64,000 bases of DNA from Pseudomonas helvetica (GCF_039908645.1 NZ_CP150917.1:5591501-5655500), one strand, 5' to 3'; positions 1-9,228 are shown, counted from the stretch's first letter. Translations and numbers: made by a program. The notes: generated from the letters alone by a model not told the origin.

Positions 1-463
1 GCTCGTGACCGACTTCAGGGCTGTGGTGCTTGCCATCGGTGGCACGGCTCAGCTCGGCACCTTCCCACAGACGCTCCAGGTCGTAGAACTGGCGGGCCGA
101 GGCGGTCATCATGTGTACGATGACATCGTCCATATCCAGCAGTACCCAGTCACTGTCGCCCTTGCCTTCTTCACCCAGCGGCTTGACGCCTTGGGCCTTG
201 ACCGCCTCGCGGACCTTATCCAGCATCGCGCCGATCTGACGGTTGGAAGTACCTGTAGCGATGATCATGAAGTCAGTGATGCTCTGCTTTTCACGAACGT
301 CGATCACCAGAATGTCCTGGGCCTTGACGTCTTCCAGAGCCGCTACGGCGACCTTGACCAGCTCTTCGCCGACGAGTGCCGGGCCGGTTTCAGCCGCTAC
401 TGGCAGCGGGGCGCTCTTGAACGAACCTTTGCGCTTTACTTTAGTTACGTCTTTGTCAGTCAT
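1..463 (-). CDS. rsfS: Ribosomal silencing factor RsfS (partial, 3' end outside window)
   Basis: RsfS/Iojap (DUF143) protein. The family binds large-subunit protein uL14 and blocks subunit joining when nutrients are limiting. Reading left from the ATG at 463, about 154 residues are open with no stop, so the C-terminus lies beyond the window start. The conserved core ITDFMIIATGTSNRQ and the later WVLLDMDDVIVHM segment are plain. The first 30 or so residues (MTDKDVTKVKRKGSFK...) are a charged extension before the domain. It lies 74 nt downstream of nadD in the same orientation, the usual proA-nadD-rsfS order, so co-transcription is likely. Family assignment is sure; only the far end is unseen. 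Confidence 0.93.
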   Translation of the reverse strand, partial: MTDKDVTKVKRKGSFKSAPLPVAAETGPALVGEELVKVAVAALEDVKAQDILVIDVREKQSITDFMIIATGTSNRQIGAMLDKVREAVKAQGVKPLGEEGKGDSDWVLLDMDDVIVHMMTASARQFYDLERLWEGAELSRATDGKHHSPEVGHE

Positions 464-536
464 ATAAAACTCGTTTTGCTCGTATGTTCGGGCGCTTCAA
501 TACACGTTGTTGCCACGTGCCTCAAAGCACTCCTAT

Positions 537-1199
537 TCAGTTCGACGCACGGTAAAGTCCGTGCGCATCGATATAGGCCAGGACCGCGTCGGGCACCAGG
601 AAACGTACCGACTTACCGCTGGCCAGCAGTTGACGGATCTGGGTGGCGGATACCGCGAGCGGCGTCTGCCAGACGAATGCAATCTGTCCGCTCGACCCTT
701 TGAGGGCCAGCGGGTCGCTCACCGAGCGCGCTGCCAGCAGGTTGCGCAAGGCATCCGGCGGTTCGCTGTCGGCATCCGGGCGTTGCAGCACCAGGATGTG
801 GCAATGCTGGAGCAACTCTTCCCAGCGGTGCCAAGTGGGCAGGCCGCAAAATGCGTCCCAGCCCAAAAGTAGAAACAACTGGTCATCAGCGGCGAGTTCC
901 GCACGCATCAGTTCCAGGGTGTCGATAGTGTAGGACGGCTTGTCGCGTTTGAGCTCGCGGTCATCCACTACCAACGGTGCTATACCGGCCACCGCGCGCT
1001 CGACCATCGCCAGACGGTCCTGCGCCGAAACCTGCGGCGTATCCCGATGCGGCGGCCTGGCGCTGGGCGTCAGGCGCAACTCATCGAGAGCCAGTGATTC
1101 AGCCACTTCCAGTGCACTGCGCAAATGGCCGATGTGCACCGGATCGAAGGTCCCGCCCAGGACGCCAATGCGCCGAGGGCCGGTTTCACTGGCGGTCAC
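537..1199 (-). CDS. nadD: Nicotinate-nucleotide adenylyltransferase NadD
   Basis: Converts nicotinate mononucleotide plus ATP to deamido-NAD in NAD synthesis; cytosolic. The nucleotidyltransferase signature [19 protein letters not shown] opens the protein (GTFDP loop and HxGH motif), and the second ATP-binding element SATQIRQLL is near the C-terminus. At 220 residues from the GTG at 1199 the length fits the family, which normally starts 5-10 residues before the GGTFDP loop. The frame stays open to an ATG at 1259, but that start would overlap proA by 32 nt and add a non-conserved tail ([11 protein letters not shown]...), so I prefer the GTG; its ribosome site is weak. Probably translated from the proA transcript and followed by rsfS. 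Confidence 0.92.
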   Translation of the reverse strand: MTASETGPRRIGVLGGTFDPVHIGHLRSALEVAESLALDELRLTPSARPPHRDTPQVSAQDRLAMVERAVAGIAPLVVDDRELKRDKPSYTIDTLELMRAELAADDQLFLLLGWDAFCGLPTWHRWEELLQHCHILVLQRPDADSEPPDALRNLLAARSVSDPLALKGSSGQIAFVWQTPLAVSATQIRQLLASGKSVRFLVPDAVLAYIDAHGLYRASN

Positions 1200-1227
1200 T
1201 GCGGCGCTCTGGCCGAGATCGCCCAAG

Positions 1228-2499
1228 TCAGACCGGCTCCTGGCCGCGCAACTGGCCATCACCGACCACGATGTACTTCTCGCAGGTCAGACCTTCGAGG
1301 CCCACCGGGCCGCGGGCGTGCAGCTTATCAGTAGAAATGCCAATCTCGGCACCCAATCCGTATTCGAAGCCATCGGCAAAGCACGTCGGGGTGTTGATCA
1401 TCACCGAGGCCGAATCGACTTCAGCCACGAAACGCCGGGTTTCACCCTGGTGCTCGCTGACGATCGAGTCGGTGTGGTGCGAGCCGTAACGGTTGATGTG
1501 CTCAATCGCCTGGTCCAGGCCGTCGACCACCAGGATCGACAGGATCGGCGCCAGGTATTCGGTGCTCCAGTCTTCTTCAGTCGCGGCGACGACGTCGATG
1601 ATCGCCCGGGTGCGTTCGCAACCGCGCAGTTCGACGCCTTTTTCGCGGAACTGTTCAGCCATCGCTGGCAGGAATTCCTTGGCGACCGCTTGATCGACCA
1701 ACAGAGTTTCCATCGCGCCGCAGATGCCGTAACGGTAAGTCTTGGCGTTGAACGCAATGCGCTGGGCTTTCGGCAACTCGGCGTGGGCACTGACATACAC
1801 GTGGCAGATACCGTCCAGGTGCTTGATCACTGGCACGCGAGCGTCGCGGCTGACCCGTTCGATCAGGCCCTTGCCGCCACGCGGTACGATCACGTCGACG
1901 TACTCGGGCATGGTGATCAACGCACCAACGGCAGCACGGTCGGTGGTTTCAACCACTTGCACCACGGCCGCCGGCAAGCCGGCTTCAGCCAGACCGCGCT
2001 GAATGCAGGCGGCAATCGCACGGTTGGAATGAATGGCCTCGGAACCACCGCGCAGGATGGTTGCGTTACCCGACTTCAGGCACAGGCTCGCGGCATCGAT
2101 GGTCACGTTTGGCCGCGACTCATAGATGATCCCGACCACGCCCAGGGGCACGCGCATCTTGCCGACCTGAATACCCGACGGCCGGTAACTCATGTCGCGG
2201 ATGGCGCCAACCGGATCGGGCAGCGCCGCCACCTGACGCAAACCGACGATCATGCCGTCGATGCGTGCGGGGGTCAGGGCCAGACGTTCGAGCATGGCCG
2301 GCTCAAGCCCATTGGCCCGGCCTGCGGCCAGATCCAGCTCATTGGCGGCGGTCAACTCGGCGCGAGCGTTATCCAAAGCGTCGGCGGCAGCCAGCAGGGC
2401 GCGGTTTTTCTGCGCGGTACTGGCACGGCCGATCACGCGGGAAGCGTCGCGGGCAGCGCGACCCAAACGGGTCATGTAGTCAAGAACGGACTCAGTCAT
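1228..2499 (-). CDS. proA: Gamma-glutamyl phosphate reductase ProA
   Basis: Second step of proline synthesis: NADPH-dependent reduction of glutamyl-5-phosphate to the semialdehyde; cytosolic. The 423-residue aldehyde-dehydrogenase-fold protein shows the family segments [20 protein letters not shown], the ILRGGSEA motif, and the catalytic-cysteine region [21 protein letters not shown]. The start [17 protein letters not shown] matches pseudomonad ProA. It heads a leftward proA-nadD-rsfS group. The upstream interval 2500-2661 is shared with the divergent glycosylase gene and must hold both promoters. Confidence 0.97.
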   Translation of the reverse strand: MTESVLDYMTRLGRAARDASRVIGRASTAQKNRALLAAADALDNARAELTAANELDLAAGRANGLEPAMLERLALTPARIDGMIVGLRQVAALPDPVGAIRDMSYRPSGIQVGKMRVPLGVVGIIYESRPNVTIDAASLCLKSGNATILRGGSEAIHSNRAIAACIQRGLAEAGLPAAVVQVVETTDRAAVGALITMPEYVDVIVPRGGKGLIERVSRDARVPVIKHLDGICHVYVSAHAELPKAQRIAFNAKTYRYGICGAMETLLVDQAVAKEFLPAMAEQFREKGVELRGCERTRAIIDVVAATEEDWSTEYLAPILSILVVDGLDQAIEHINRYGSHHTDSIVSEHQGETRRFVAEVDSASVMINTPTCFADGFEYGLGAEIGISTDKLHARGPVGLEGLTCEKYIVVGDGQLRGQEPV

Positions 2500-2661
2500 G
2501 GTCTCTGTGGTCTTGGCAAAGAGGAAAGCGGCAGATTATAGCTGTCGCGCGCTCCTACTAACAGCAGTGACGGGCGGATGGTCGAAATGGGCAGTGTTCA
2601 GCCTCGATTAAGTCCGCAGTTGTTATCATTCCGTCATATTTACCTGATCACTTCGGTCGCC

Positions 2662-3348
2662 ATGCCTATTTTGACCACAGCGAAATTGCCAAAAGCCCTG
2701 CCCGACAGCTTTTTCAACCGCGATGCTCAGCTACTTGCCTGTGAATTGCTGGGTAAAGTGATCCGCCATCGGGTCGGTGACCTGTGGCTTTCGGCGCGGA
2801 TCATCGAGACCGAAGCCTATTACTGCGAAGAAAAGGGCAGCCACGCCTCGCTTGGCTACACAGAAAAGCGTAAGGCTTTGTTTCTGGATGGCGGCCACAT
2901 CTATATGTACTACGCCCGTGGCGGCGATTCACTGAACTTCAGCGCCCACGGACCGGGCAATGCGGTGCTGATCAAATCGGCTTACCCGTGGGTCGATGAA
3001 ATCTCCGGCCCGGCGAGCCTTGCGCAGATGCTGCTCAACAATCCCGACGCCAAGGGCCGACCGCGCCCCTCGCAAAAGCTCTGCGCCGGTCAGACCTTGC
3101 TGTGCAAGGCGCTGGGCCTGAAAGTACCGACCTGGGATGCCAAGCGCTTCGATCATGAAATACTGTTTGTCGAAGACGTCGGTGCACCTCCTCCGCATGT
3201 CATCCAGACCACACGCCTGGGGATTCCTCATGGCCGCGACGAACACCTGATGTACCGCTTCGTCGACGGCGCTTACGCACCCTACTGCACCCGGAACCCC
3301 CTGCGACGCGGCCAGGTCGAAAACCGCGACTATTTCCTGCTTCCCTGA
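2662..3348 (+). CDS. DNA-3-methyladenine glycosylase (AAG family)
   Basis: Base-excision repair glycosylase of the AAG/MPG (alkyladenine) fold, which removes 3-methyladenine and hypoxanthine. Family marks are FFNRDAQLLACELLGK, the catalytic stretch ARIIETEAYY (general-base Glu), the HIYMYYARGG segment, and the C-terminal TTRLGIPHGRDEHLMYRFVDG. The ATG at 2662 (MPILTTAKLPKALPDSFF) gives 228 residues, normal for bacterial members. The frame is open back to 2578, but those 28 residues are not family-like. It is divergent from proA and followed by a strong hairpin at 3380. Monocistronic by appearance. Confidence 0.93.
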   Translation: MPILTTAKLPKALPDSFFNRDAQLLACELLGKVIRHRVGDLWLSARIIETEAYYCEEKGSHASLGYTEKRKALFLDGGHIYMYYARGGDSLNFSAHGPGNAVLIKSAYPWVDEISGPASLAQMLLNNPDAKGRPRPSQKLCAGQTLLCKALGLKVPTWDAKRFDHEILFVEDVGAPPPHVIQTTRLGIPHGRDEHLMYRFVDGAYAPYCTRNPLRRGQVENRDYFLLP

Positions 3349-3379
3349 ATGGTGCTGCGGCCTGCAGCAAAAACACCCA

Positions 3380-3409
3380 CTGAGGGAGCGAGCTTGCTCG
3401 CTCCCTCAG
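3380..3409. repeat. Perfect hairpin (REP-like) after the glycosylase gene
   Basis: A 30-nt near-perfect palindrome: arms CTGAGGGAGCGAG and CTCGCTCCCTCAG with a CTTG loop. It lies 31 nt after the glycosylase stop and 30 nt before the next start. It shares the GGGAGC-TTGCTC core of the REP sequences elsewhere in this window but is a singlet. No T-run follows on either strand, so it is better read as a REP-type hairpin or mRNA-end stabiliser than as a classical terminator. Confidence 0.7.
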
Positions 3410-3439
3410 TTCATTTGATGATTTGATGGAGTTGTACGT

Positions 3440-4756
3440 ATGGGCCCATGGCTCGATAGCCTGACTGTCTGGTTGACGGTCAATCCGCAATGGCTGGCGG
3501 TGGCGGTATTCATAGTGGCCTGCGTTGAGTGCCTGGCAATTGTCGGGCTGATCGTGCCCGGCATCGTGTTGCTGTTTGCCATCACGGTACTGGCCGGCAG
3601 CGGCGCGTTGTCGCTGGGCGAAACACTGCTGCTGGGCTTCCTTGGCGGCCTGTTCGGCGATCTGCTGTCGTACTTCCTGGGCAGGCACTTCCACCAGAAC
3701 ATTCGGCGCTTGCCAGGGCTGCGCCACCATCCGGAATGGATCAGCGGCGCTGAAAACTATTTCCAGCGCTATGGCATCGCGAGCTTATTGGTCGGGCGCT
3801 TTATCGGCCCTTTGCGCCCGATGCTGCCAATGGTTGCCGGAATGTTCGACATGCCGTTCCCGCGCTTCTTTGCGGTCAGCTTGCTGGCGGGTGCCGGCTG
3901 GTCGGTGGCCTATCTGCTGCCGGGCTGGGCCACGGGCGCGGCGATTCGCCTGCCGCTGCCGGAAGGTTTCTGGCCTCAAGCCGGAGTGGTCGTCGGCAGT
4001 ATTGCGGTATTAGTGGGCCTGAGCATCAACAGCAGCTTGCGCGGTCATCGCCAGGCCACCGCACTGATTGCCGGCCTCAGCCTGCTGATACTCGGCGGGC
4101 TGTTCATAGGCTATCCGCACCTGAGCGCCTTCGATCAAGGCTTGATGACGCTGGTTCAAGAACACCGCAGCCCGGCGCTGGATGAAATCGCGGTAATGCT
4201 CACCCAGGTCGGCGATTTCAAAAACATGTTTGTGATCAGCGCGGCGCTGACGATCCTGCTACTGATCACACGCCAATGGCGGCACATGATCTTCGCCGGC
4301 TGTACGCTGCTGATCACCGCGCTGCTGAACACCGGAACCAAGAACCTGTTCGCCCGGATGCGCCCGGAAGTACTGACCGACCCACTGACCAGCTACAGCA
4401 TGCCCAGTGGTCATGCGTCAGGTTCGTTTGCGTTGTTCCTGACCCTCGCGGTGCTGGCCGGCCGAGGCCAACCTCAGCGCATGCGCCTGACCTGGTTGCT
4501 GCTCGGTTGCCTGCCGCCAGCCGCCATCGCCCTGTCGCGGGTTTATCTCGGCGCACATTGGCCAACCGATATAACCGCCGGCGCGATGCTGGCGGCGTGC
4601 GTGTGCGCTGCCAGCCTGGCCGTGACCCAGCGCCAGACACCCTTGAGCCCTATGCCAGCCAAGGTCTGGTGGTCGGTGTTGCCGGTAATGCTGGCATTGT
4701 TCGGGTTCTTCGCGCTGTGGCACTTGCCTCATACATTGCAGCGGTATGCCTACTAG
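3440..4756 (+). CDS. DedA-family / PAP2-phosphatase fusion membrane protein
   Basis: Two membrane domains in one 438-residue chain. Residues about 10-200 are a DedA/SNARE-associated domain (GRFIGPLRPMLPMVAGMFDMPF), a family of undecaprenyl-phosphate and phospholipid translocases. Residues about 225-405 are a PAP2 acid phosphatase with all three motifs: K301-x6-RP (KNLFARMRP), PSGH at 322-325, and SRVYLGAHWPTD. Known logic: DedA proteins flip undecaprenyl-phosphate and PAP2 enzymes make it by dephosphorylating undecaprenyl-pyrophosphate, so the fusion may couple carrier dephosphorylation to its return. That coupling is inference; the catalytic motifs are seen. ATG at 3440 was chosen because the family begins just before the first membrane helix. 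Confidence 0.93.
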   Translation: MGPWLDSLTVWLTVNPQWLAVAVFIVACVECLAIVGLIVPGIVLLFAITVLAGSGALSLGETLLLGFLGGLFGDLLSYFLGRHFHQNIRRLPGLRHHPEWISGAENYFQRYGIASLLVGRFIGPLRPMLPMVAGMFDMPFPRFFAVSLLAGAGWSVAYLLPGWATGAAIRLPLPEGFWPQAGVVVGSIAVLVGLSINSSLRGHRQATALIAGLSLLILGGLFIGYPHLSAFDQGLMTLVQEHRSPALDEIAVMLTQVGDFKNMFVISAALTILLLITRQWRHMIFAGCTLLITALLNTGTKNLFARMRPEVLTDPLTSYSMPSGHASGSFALFLTLAVLAGRGQPQRMRLTWLLLGCLPPAAIALSRVYLGAHWPTDITAGAMLAACVCAASLAVTQRQTPLSPMPAKVWWSVLPVMLALFGFFALWHLPHTLQRYAY

Positions 4757-4759
4757 GAT

Positions 4760-4892
4760 CTGTACGAAAACTCGCCGAGCGGCGATCAGGCAAGGCAAAA
4801 ACAGGCGAGGAAGCGGAGTTTAGGCCCCTAAATGAGCATTCCGAGCCTGTTTTTAACGCAGTCTGGTCGACGCGCAGGTAGTTTTCGTACAG
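4760..4892. repeat. MITE-like palindromic element, copy 1
   Basis: A 133-bp element bounded by 13-bp perfect terminal inverted repeats (CTGTACGAAAACT / AGTTTTCGTACAG). An inner inverted pair AAAACAGGC / GCCTGTTTT surrounds the core GCGGAGTTTAGG...CTAAATGAGCATTCCGAG. It encodes no protein. Copy 2 at 7260 has the same architecture and core but different terminal arms. It lies between the stop of the DedA-PAP2 gene and the convergent Lon-domain gene. Confidence 0.8.
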
Positions 4893-4905
4893 AGACTGAC
4901 AAGCG

Positions 4906-5502
4906 TTAGGCAAACAATTCCCCCTGCAACTCGTCCAGCAACGCCTGAATCGCATCCAGGCGCTGCTGCGGGTTGTCGAGTTGCAGCAGTTCGATCTTGT
5001 CCACTTCAGAAAACGGCAGCAGGTACGCCAATTGATTGGCCAGTGACTGCTGCCCGGCCGCGTCGGTGCCCATGTTCAGCGCTTCGACCATCGGGTGTTC
5101 AGCCAAGGCCTTGAGCAGTGCGACCAGGTCGGCGTCTTCGTCCTGTAGCGGTTGCTCCGGTTCGTCCTCCAGCCACTCGACCTCGGCGACGGTCAACTGA
5201 TCGCGCTGAGTCTCGGTACGCAGTACATGGAAGCGCCGCCCGCCCTGCACCCGAATACCCAGCAGACCATTATCCTGCTGCTTGAAATCGGTAATCAGCG
5301 CTTCGCATCCCACCAGCGCATAGCCTTGCGGGGCAATGCCGACTTCTTCGCCGTCGAGAATGCACACCACGCCGAAGCCGGTCCCCTGCTTCATGCAGCG
5401 GCTGATCATGTCCAGGTAGCGCGCCTCAAAAATCTGCAAGTCGAGGATGCAGCCAGGAAACAGCACCGTATTCAGTGGAAAAAGCGGCAAGCTCATAGAC
5501 AT
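4906..5502 (-). CDS. Lon N-terminal-like (LON substrate-binding domain) protein
   Basis: A 198-residue stand-alone Lon substrate-binding (ASCE-less, PUA-like) domain protein. The start MSMSLPLFPLNTVLFPGCILDLQIFEARY is the standard opening of the Lon N-domain; there is no ATPase or protease domain. Its function is unproven in bacteria; related eukaryotic domains (cereblon) bind substrates or ligands. The start is 4 nt after the lrgB stop, so it is translated from the lrgA-lrgB transcript. Its C-terminus is leucine- and acid-rich (LLDELQGELFA). Confidence 0.88.
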   Translation of the reverse strand: MSMSLPLFPLNTVLFPGCILDLQIFEARYLDMISRCMKQGTGFGVVCILDGEEVGIAPQGYALVGCEALITDFKQQDNGLLGIRVQGGRRFHVLRTETQRDQLTVAEVEWLEDEPEQPLQDEDADLVALLKALAEHPMVEALNMGTDAAGQQSLANQLAYLLPFSEVDKIELLQLDNPQQRLDAIQALLDELQGELFA

Positions 5503-5506
5503 TTCC

Positions 5507-6226
5507 TTACACCACCATCGACACCGCCAACGGCAGGAACACCGCCGTGGCCACGCCCATCAGACTCATCGCCAGCGCCGCGAAGGCGCCGCACTCTTCA
5601 CTTTCCTGCATCGCCACCGCAGTCCCGACCGCGTGAGCGGTCATACCCAGGGCCATGCCGCGCGCTTCAGGGCTGTGCACACCAAGCCGGTTCAACAGGC
5701 TCGGACCGAAAATGGCGCCAATCACCCCGGTGATCAACACGAACACCGCCGCCAGCGCCGCCACTCCGCCAATCTGCTCAGCCACCAGCATGGCAATCGG
5801 CGAGGTAACCGATTTAGGTGCCATGGTCATCAGGATCATGTGCTCGGCGCCAAACCACCAACCCAGCAGCACGCCCATGCCGGTGGCAACCACACCACCT
5901 ATCACCAGCGTAGTAAATATCGGCCAGAACAGCTGCCGAATCCGCCGCAGGTTCAGGTAGAGCGGCACCGCCAGCGCAACGGTCGCCGGCCCCAGCAGAA
6001 TGCTGAGGATCTCGGTGCTTTTGCGGTATTCGGCGTACGTCAGCCCACACGCGAGCAACACGCCGATCACCAGCAGCATCGATACCAGCACGGGCTGCAG
6101 GAAGATCCAGCGGGTTTTCTCGAACGCTGCCAACACCAGTTGATAGGCGCCCAAGGTAACGCCAATACCGAACAACGGGTGATGAATCACTGCCGCCAGC
6201 GCACCCTGCCAGTCGAATATCATCAC
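5507..6226 (-). CDS. lrgB: LrgB/CidB-family membrane protein
   Basis: LrgB-family integral inner-membrane protein of 239 residues, about seven to eight predicted helices. It has the family C-terminal signature around NRLGVHSPEARGMALGMTAHAVGTA. LrgA/LrgB pairs are linked to murein hydrolase activity and export of small metabolites such as pyruvate or glycolate; the bacterial partner substrate is not shown by this sequence. Its ATG overlaps the lrgA stop by 4 nt (6223-6226), indicating coupled translation of the pair. Confidence 0.92.
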   Translation of the reverse strand: MMIFDWQGALAAVIHHPLFGIGVTLGAYQLVLAAFEKTRWIFLQPVLVSMLLVIGVLLACGLTYAEYRKSTEILSILLGPATVALAVPLYLNLRRIRQLFWPIFTTLVIGGVVATGMGVLLGWWFGAEHMILMTMAPKSVTSPIAMLVAEQIGGVAALAAVFVLITGVIGAIFGPSLLNRLGVHSPEARGMALGMTAHAVGTAVAMQESEECGAFAALAMSLMGVATAVFLPLAVSMVV

Positions 6227-6585
6227 GACTCCTCCGAGCGCACGACGTGGCGCTTGATCAGCCGTTGCATCAAGACTCCGGCGAACGCCATGGACAGCAG
6301 CAGCGACAACACCAGTGCGCCAACGATGGCCCAGAAATCCGCCGCGATATCGGCGGCGTATACCATCACGCCCACCGCTGGCGGCACCAGCAGCAAGGGC
6401 AAATAACGCAGCAGGCTGCCAGCCGCCAGGCTCAGGGGCTCAGCCACTTCGCCACGGATGACCAGGAACCCCAGCAGCAGCAACAGGCCGATAATCGGCC
6501 CTGGCAGCACCGGCAATAACAAATGGTTGAGGGCCGTGCCGAGCAATTGAAACAGCACCAGCCAGGTCAGGCCACGTAGCAACAT
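6223..6585 (-). CDS. lrgA: CidA/LrgA-family membrane protein
   Basis: A 120-residue holin-like CidA/LrgA protein with four hydrophobic segments; the LPVLPGPIIGLLLLLGFL and LLRYLPLLLVPPAVGVMVY stretches are typical. It is the first gene of the leftward lrgA-lrgB-Lon-domain operon, so the promoter should lie in 6586-6779, an interval shared with the divergent MaoC gene. The family is thought to act with LrgB in control of autolysis or metabolite efflux; direct function here is inference. Confidence 0.9.
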   Translation of the reverse strand: MLLRGLTWLVLFQLLGTALNHLLLPVLPGPIIGLLLLLGFLVIRGEVAEPLSLAAGSLLRYLPLLLVPPAVGVMVYAADIAADFWAIVGALVLSLLLSMAFAGVLMQRLIKRHVVRSEES

Positions 6586-6779
6586 CCGTCATCTCCAGCA
6601 AAACTCGTCCCCACAAGCGGGCCGGACATTATAAGCATGGCACTCGCTATGCATGGGTATTCGCCAAAGGTATGGAAGCTTGACCGGACCTAATCGCCAT
6701 GATGATCTAAAGTGGTTGTTCCGGGGCCAACCCCCCACTTGAAAAAACTATAAAACCGATGAACCCAAGGAGAGTCTCA

Positions 6780-7235
6780 ATGCCCTATGTTCCCGTTGCA
6801 GAGCTCAAAGATTATGTCGGCAAGGAACTCGGACGTTCCGAATGGCTCACGATCGATCAGGACCGCATCAACCTGTTCGCTGAAGCTACAGGCGATTATC
6901 AGTTCATCCACGTTGACCCGGTAAAAGCCGCACAAACCCCGTTTGGCAGCACGATCGCCCACGGTTTCCTGTCACTGTCGCTGATCCCGAAGCTGATGGA
7001 AGACATCCTGGTCCTGCCGCAAGGCTTGAAGATGGTCGTCAATTACGGCCTGGACAGCGTGCGTTTCATTCAACCGGTGAAGGTCGACTCCAGAGTCCGG
7101 CTCAAGGTCGAACTGAGCGACGTCACCGAAAAGAAACCCGGCCAATGGCTGCTCAAGGCCACCGCCACGCTGGAAATCGAAGGCCAGGAAAAACCGGCAT
7201 ACATCGCTGAACCGTTGTCGCTGGCGTTCGTGTAA
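6780..7235 (+). CDS. MaoC-like (R)-specific enoyl-CoA hydratase
   Basis: A hot-dog-fold hydratase, 151 residues, of the single-domain MaoC type. These hydrate trans-2-enoyl-CoA to (R)-3-hydroxyacyl-CoA or act on related thioesters. The hydratase-2 motif is complete: Asp39 and His44 in ATGDYQFIHVD, then the PFGSTIAHGFLSLSL helix. The ATG at 6780 sits 5 nt after AAGGAGAG, a clear ribosome site; the upstream in-frame codons (MNPRRVS) are therefore rejected. Cytosolic. It stands alone, divergent from lrgA. The substrate is unknown from sequence. Confidence 0.92.
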   Translation: MPYVPVAELKDYVGKELGRSEWLTIDQDRINLFAEATGDYQFIHVDPVKAAQTPFGSTIAHGFLSLSLIPKLMEDILVLPQGLKMVVNYGLDSVRFIQPVKVDSRVRLKVELSDVTEKKPGQWLLKATATLEIEGQEKPAYIAEPLSLAFV

Positions 7236-7259
7236 CCCCTGCCGGATGCGAAGCGAACA

Positions 7260-7395
7260 GACCGCGTAAAAACGTAGCGAGCGAAGGAAAGACAAGGCGA
7301 AAAAAGGTGAGGACGCGGAGTTTACGTGCTGTAAATGAGCAGTCCGAACCTTTTTTCAACGCAGTATTTCCGAGCGCAGTAGTTTTTACGCGGTC
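7260..7395. repeat. MITE-like palindromic element, copy 2
   Basis: A 136-bp element with 14-bp perfect terminal inverted repeats (GACCGCGTAAAAAC / GTTTTTACGCGGTC). Its core GCGGAGTTTACG...GTAAATGAGCAGTCCGAAC and the AAAAAAGGT / ACCTTTTTT inner pair match the element at 4760, while the outer arms differ. It lies just after the MaoC stop. Non-coding. Confidence 0.8.
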
Positions 7396-7481
7396 GGAGT
7401 TCCTGCTGTTTCGCACCGCGTCTCTATATATCAGACACATAGCTGCGGCATACTCCCTCGCCTAATTGCCCGGATCCCGCT

Positions 7482-9200
7482 ATGCGCTCACTTGCACCCC
7501 TTGCCCTGACCCTGTTGCTCACCGCGTGTGGTGATGGCGAATCGCTGTTGCCGCCCGACGCACGCCTGCCCGATGGCGGCCGCTATCGGGGTGATCTGGT
7601 CAATGGGTTGCTGCAAGGCCAGGGCCGGATCGACTACCCGAACGGCAGCTGGTACGCCGGCCAGTTCGACAAGGGTCAGTGGCACGGTCAGGGCGAATGG
7701 CACGGCAGCAACGGCGAGGTTTATCGCGGGGAGTTCCAGCAAGGGCTGTTCCATGGTCAGGGCACGCTGACTACCAACGGCAGCAGCTACACCGGCGGCT
7801 TCAAACTCGGGCGGCGCGACGGTGAAGGCACCCTCAAAGAAGATGGCATGACTTACCGTGGCGAGTTCAAGGCCGATCAGTATTCCGGCCTCGGTCGTCT
7901 CGAACTTGAAGACGGCAGCCAGTATCAGGGCCAGTTCGCCAACGGCAAACCCAACGGTGAGGGCCAGCGTGGCGATGCCAGCGGCAACCAGTTCACCGGT
8001 ACTTTTGTCGACGGCCAGCTGGAAGGCAACGGCACCTTCAGCAGTGCCGAGGGCGACAGCTACGTCGGTGGTTTCAAACAGAATCAGCTGAACGGCAAAG
8101 GTCGCTACGAGAACGCCGATGGCGACGTGTGGGTCGGCCAGTTCAAGGAAGGCGCGCTGAACGGCAAAGGCGAATTGATCGGCGCCGACAACAGCCACTA
8201 CATCGGCCAATTCAGTGATTGGCGTTTCACCGGCCAAGGCCGTTTGAACCTGGCGGACGGCAGCTTCTACATCGGTGAGTTCGATAACGACAGCTATCAA
8301 GGGCACGGCACGCTGGTGCTGACGGATGGCACCGTGCAAAGCGGCGACTGGATCAATGGCCAGCGTGTACGCGATGCCAATGGCAAGTTGCTGCCGGACA
8401 CCCTCGAGTTGGGGTTACTGGCGCAAGGGCGCCTGCTCGAAGACGCGCTGGCCAATGTGCCGGCCTCGACCCCGGCGATCGAGTTGTACACCCTGACCGT
8501 GGGCGGCGACGGCAAGCAGAGCGTTTTTCTGCGCGAGTCCGATTACGTCAGCAACATGCTCGCCAGCCGCTTCGGCGCCTATGGCCAGATCCGCCTGGTC
8601 AACCATCGCGACCACCTCGGCGACCGGCCGATGGCCACGCGCGAGAACCTGCGCCGCGCCGCCCTGACCCTGGCCGAACGCAGCGGGCCGGAAGACCTGG
8701 TGTTCATCTACCTGACCAGCCACGGCACCCACGAACACGAACTGGTGCTCGACCAACCGCGCATGGAGCTGGCCGATTTGCCGGCTGACGAATTGGCCAC
8801 CGTCCTCGCGCCGCTGAAAAACCGCGACAAGATCATCGTGATTTCTGCCTGCTACTCCGGCGGTTTCATCCCGGCACTCAAAGACGAACGCACACTGATC
8901 ATGACCGCCTCGCGTGCCGACCGAGTGTCGTTCGGCTGCTCGGAGGAAGCTGACTTCACGTACTTCGGCGACGCGTTGTTCGTCCAGGCGCTGAACCAGA
9001 CCGACGATCTGGAGCAGGCATTCAAACTGGCCAAGGCCACGGTCGCCGAGCGTGAACTGGCAGACAGTTTCGAGGCCTCCGAACCACAGATCTGGGCGCC
9101 AAAAGGGGTGTTGGCGCATTGGCAATTACTGCGCAAGCAACAAGCACGCAAGGCACTGCAAAGTGCTGCATTAACCAGCAAGGAAGCAAAGAGCAACTAA
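7482..9200 (+). CDS. MORN-repeat lipoprotein with C13 (legumain-like) peptidase domain
   Basis: A 572-residue lipoprotein. The signal peptide [16 protein letters not shown] carries a lipobox (LTAC, Cys16) followed by Gly, which predicts outer-membrane sorting. Residues about 30-290 contain some eleven MORN-type repeats of about 23 residues (YxGxFxxGxxxGxGxxxxxDG). Residues about 325-545 form a C13 cysteine-peptidase domain of the caspase/legumain clan: His414 in [11 protein letters not shown] and Cys457 in [10 protein letters not shown], followed by a [13 protein letters not shown] strand. Known of the family: C13 enzymes cut after Asn/Asp or act as transamidases (GPI8). Inferred role: surface or periplasmic protease targeted by the MORN repeats; the substrate is unknown. 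It is followed by an independent gene 28 nt on. Confidence 0.87.
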   Translation: MRSLAPLALTLLLTACGDGESLLPPDARLPDGGRYRGDLVNGLLQGQGRIDYPNGSWYAGQFDKGQWHGQGEWHGSNGEVYRGEFQQGLFHGQGTLTTNGSSYTGGFKLGRRDGEGTLKEDGMTYRGEFKADQYSGLGRLELEDGSQYQGQFANGKPNGEGQRGDASGNQFTGTFVDGQLEGNGTFSSAEGDSYVGGFKQNQLNGKGRYENADGDVWVGQFKEGALNGKGELIGADNSHYIGQFSDWRFTGQGRLNLADGSFYIGEFDNDSYQGHGTLVLTDGTVQSGDWINGQRVRDANGKLLPDTLELGLLAQGRLLEDALANVPASTPAIELYTLTVGGDGKQSVFLRESDYVSNMLASRFGAYGQIRLVNHRDHLGDRPMATRENLRRAALTLAERSGPEDLVFIYLTSHGTHEHELVLDQPRMELADLPADELATVLAPLKNRDKIIVISACYSGGFIPALKDERTLIMTASRADRVSFGCSEEADFTYFGDALFVQALNQTDDLEQAFKLAKATVAERELADSFEASEPQIWAPKGVLAHWQLLRKQQARKALQSAALTSKEAKSN

Positions 9201-9228
9201 GCTGAAACAGTATCAAGGGGGAAACATT

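Noticed and set aside
1259..1262. Longer nadD start (ATG 1259 or GTG 1262)
   Set aside because: Would overlap proA by 32-35 nt and add a tail that the family lacks; the GTG at 1199 places the GGTFDP loop at the normal distance.
7236..7400. Promoter-type palindrome for the MORN gene
   Set aside because: The palindrome is a member of a repeated element that also occurs after the DedA-PAP2 gene, so it is a mobile repeat rather than an operator.
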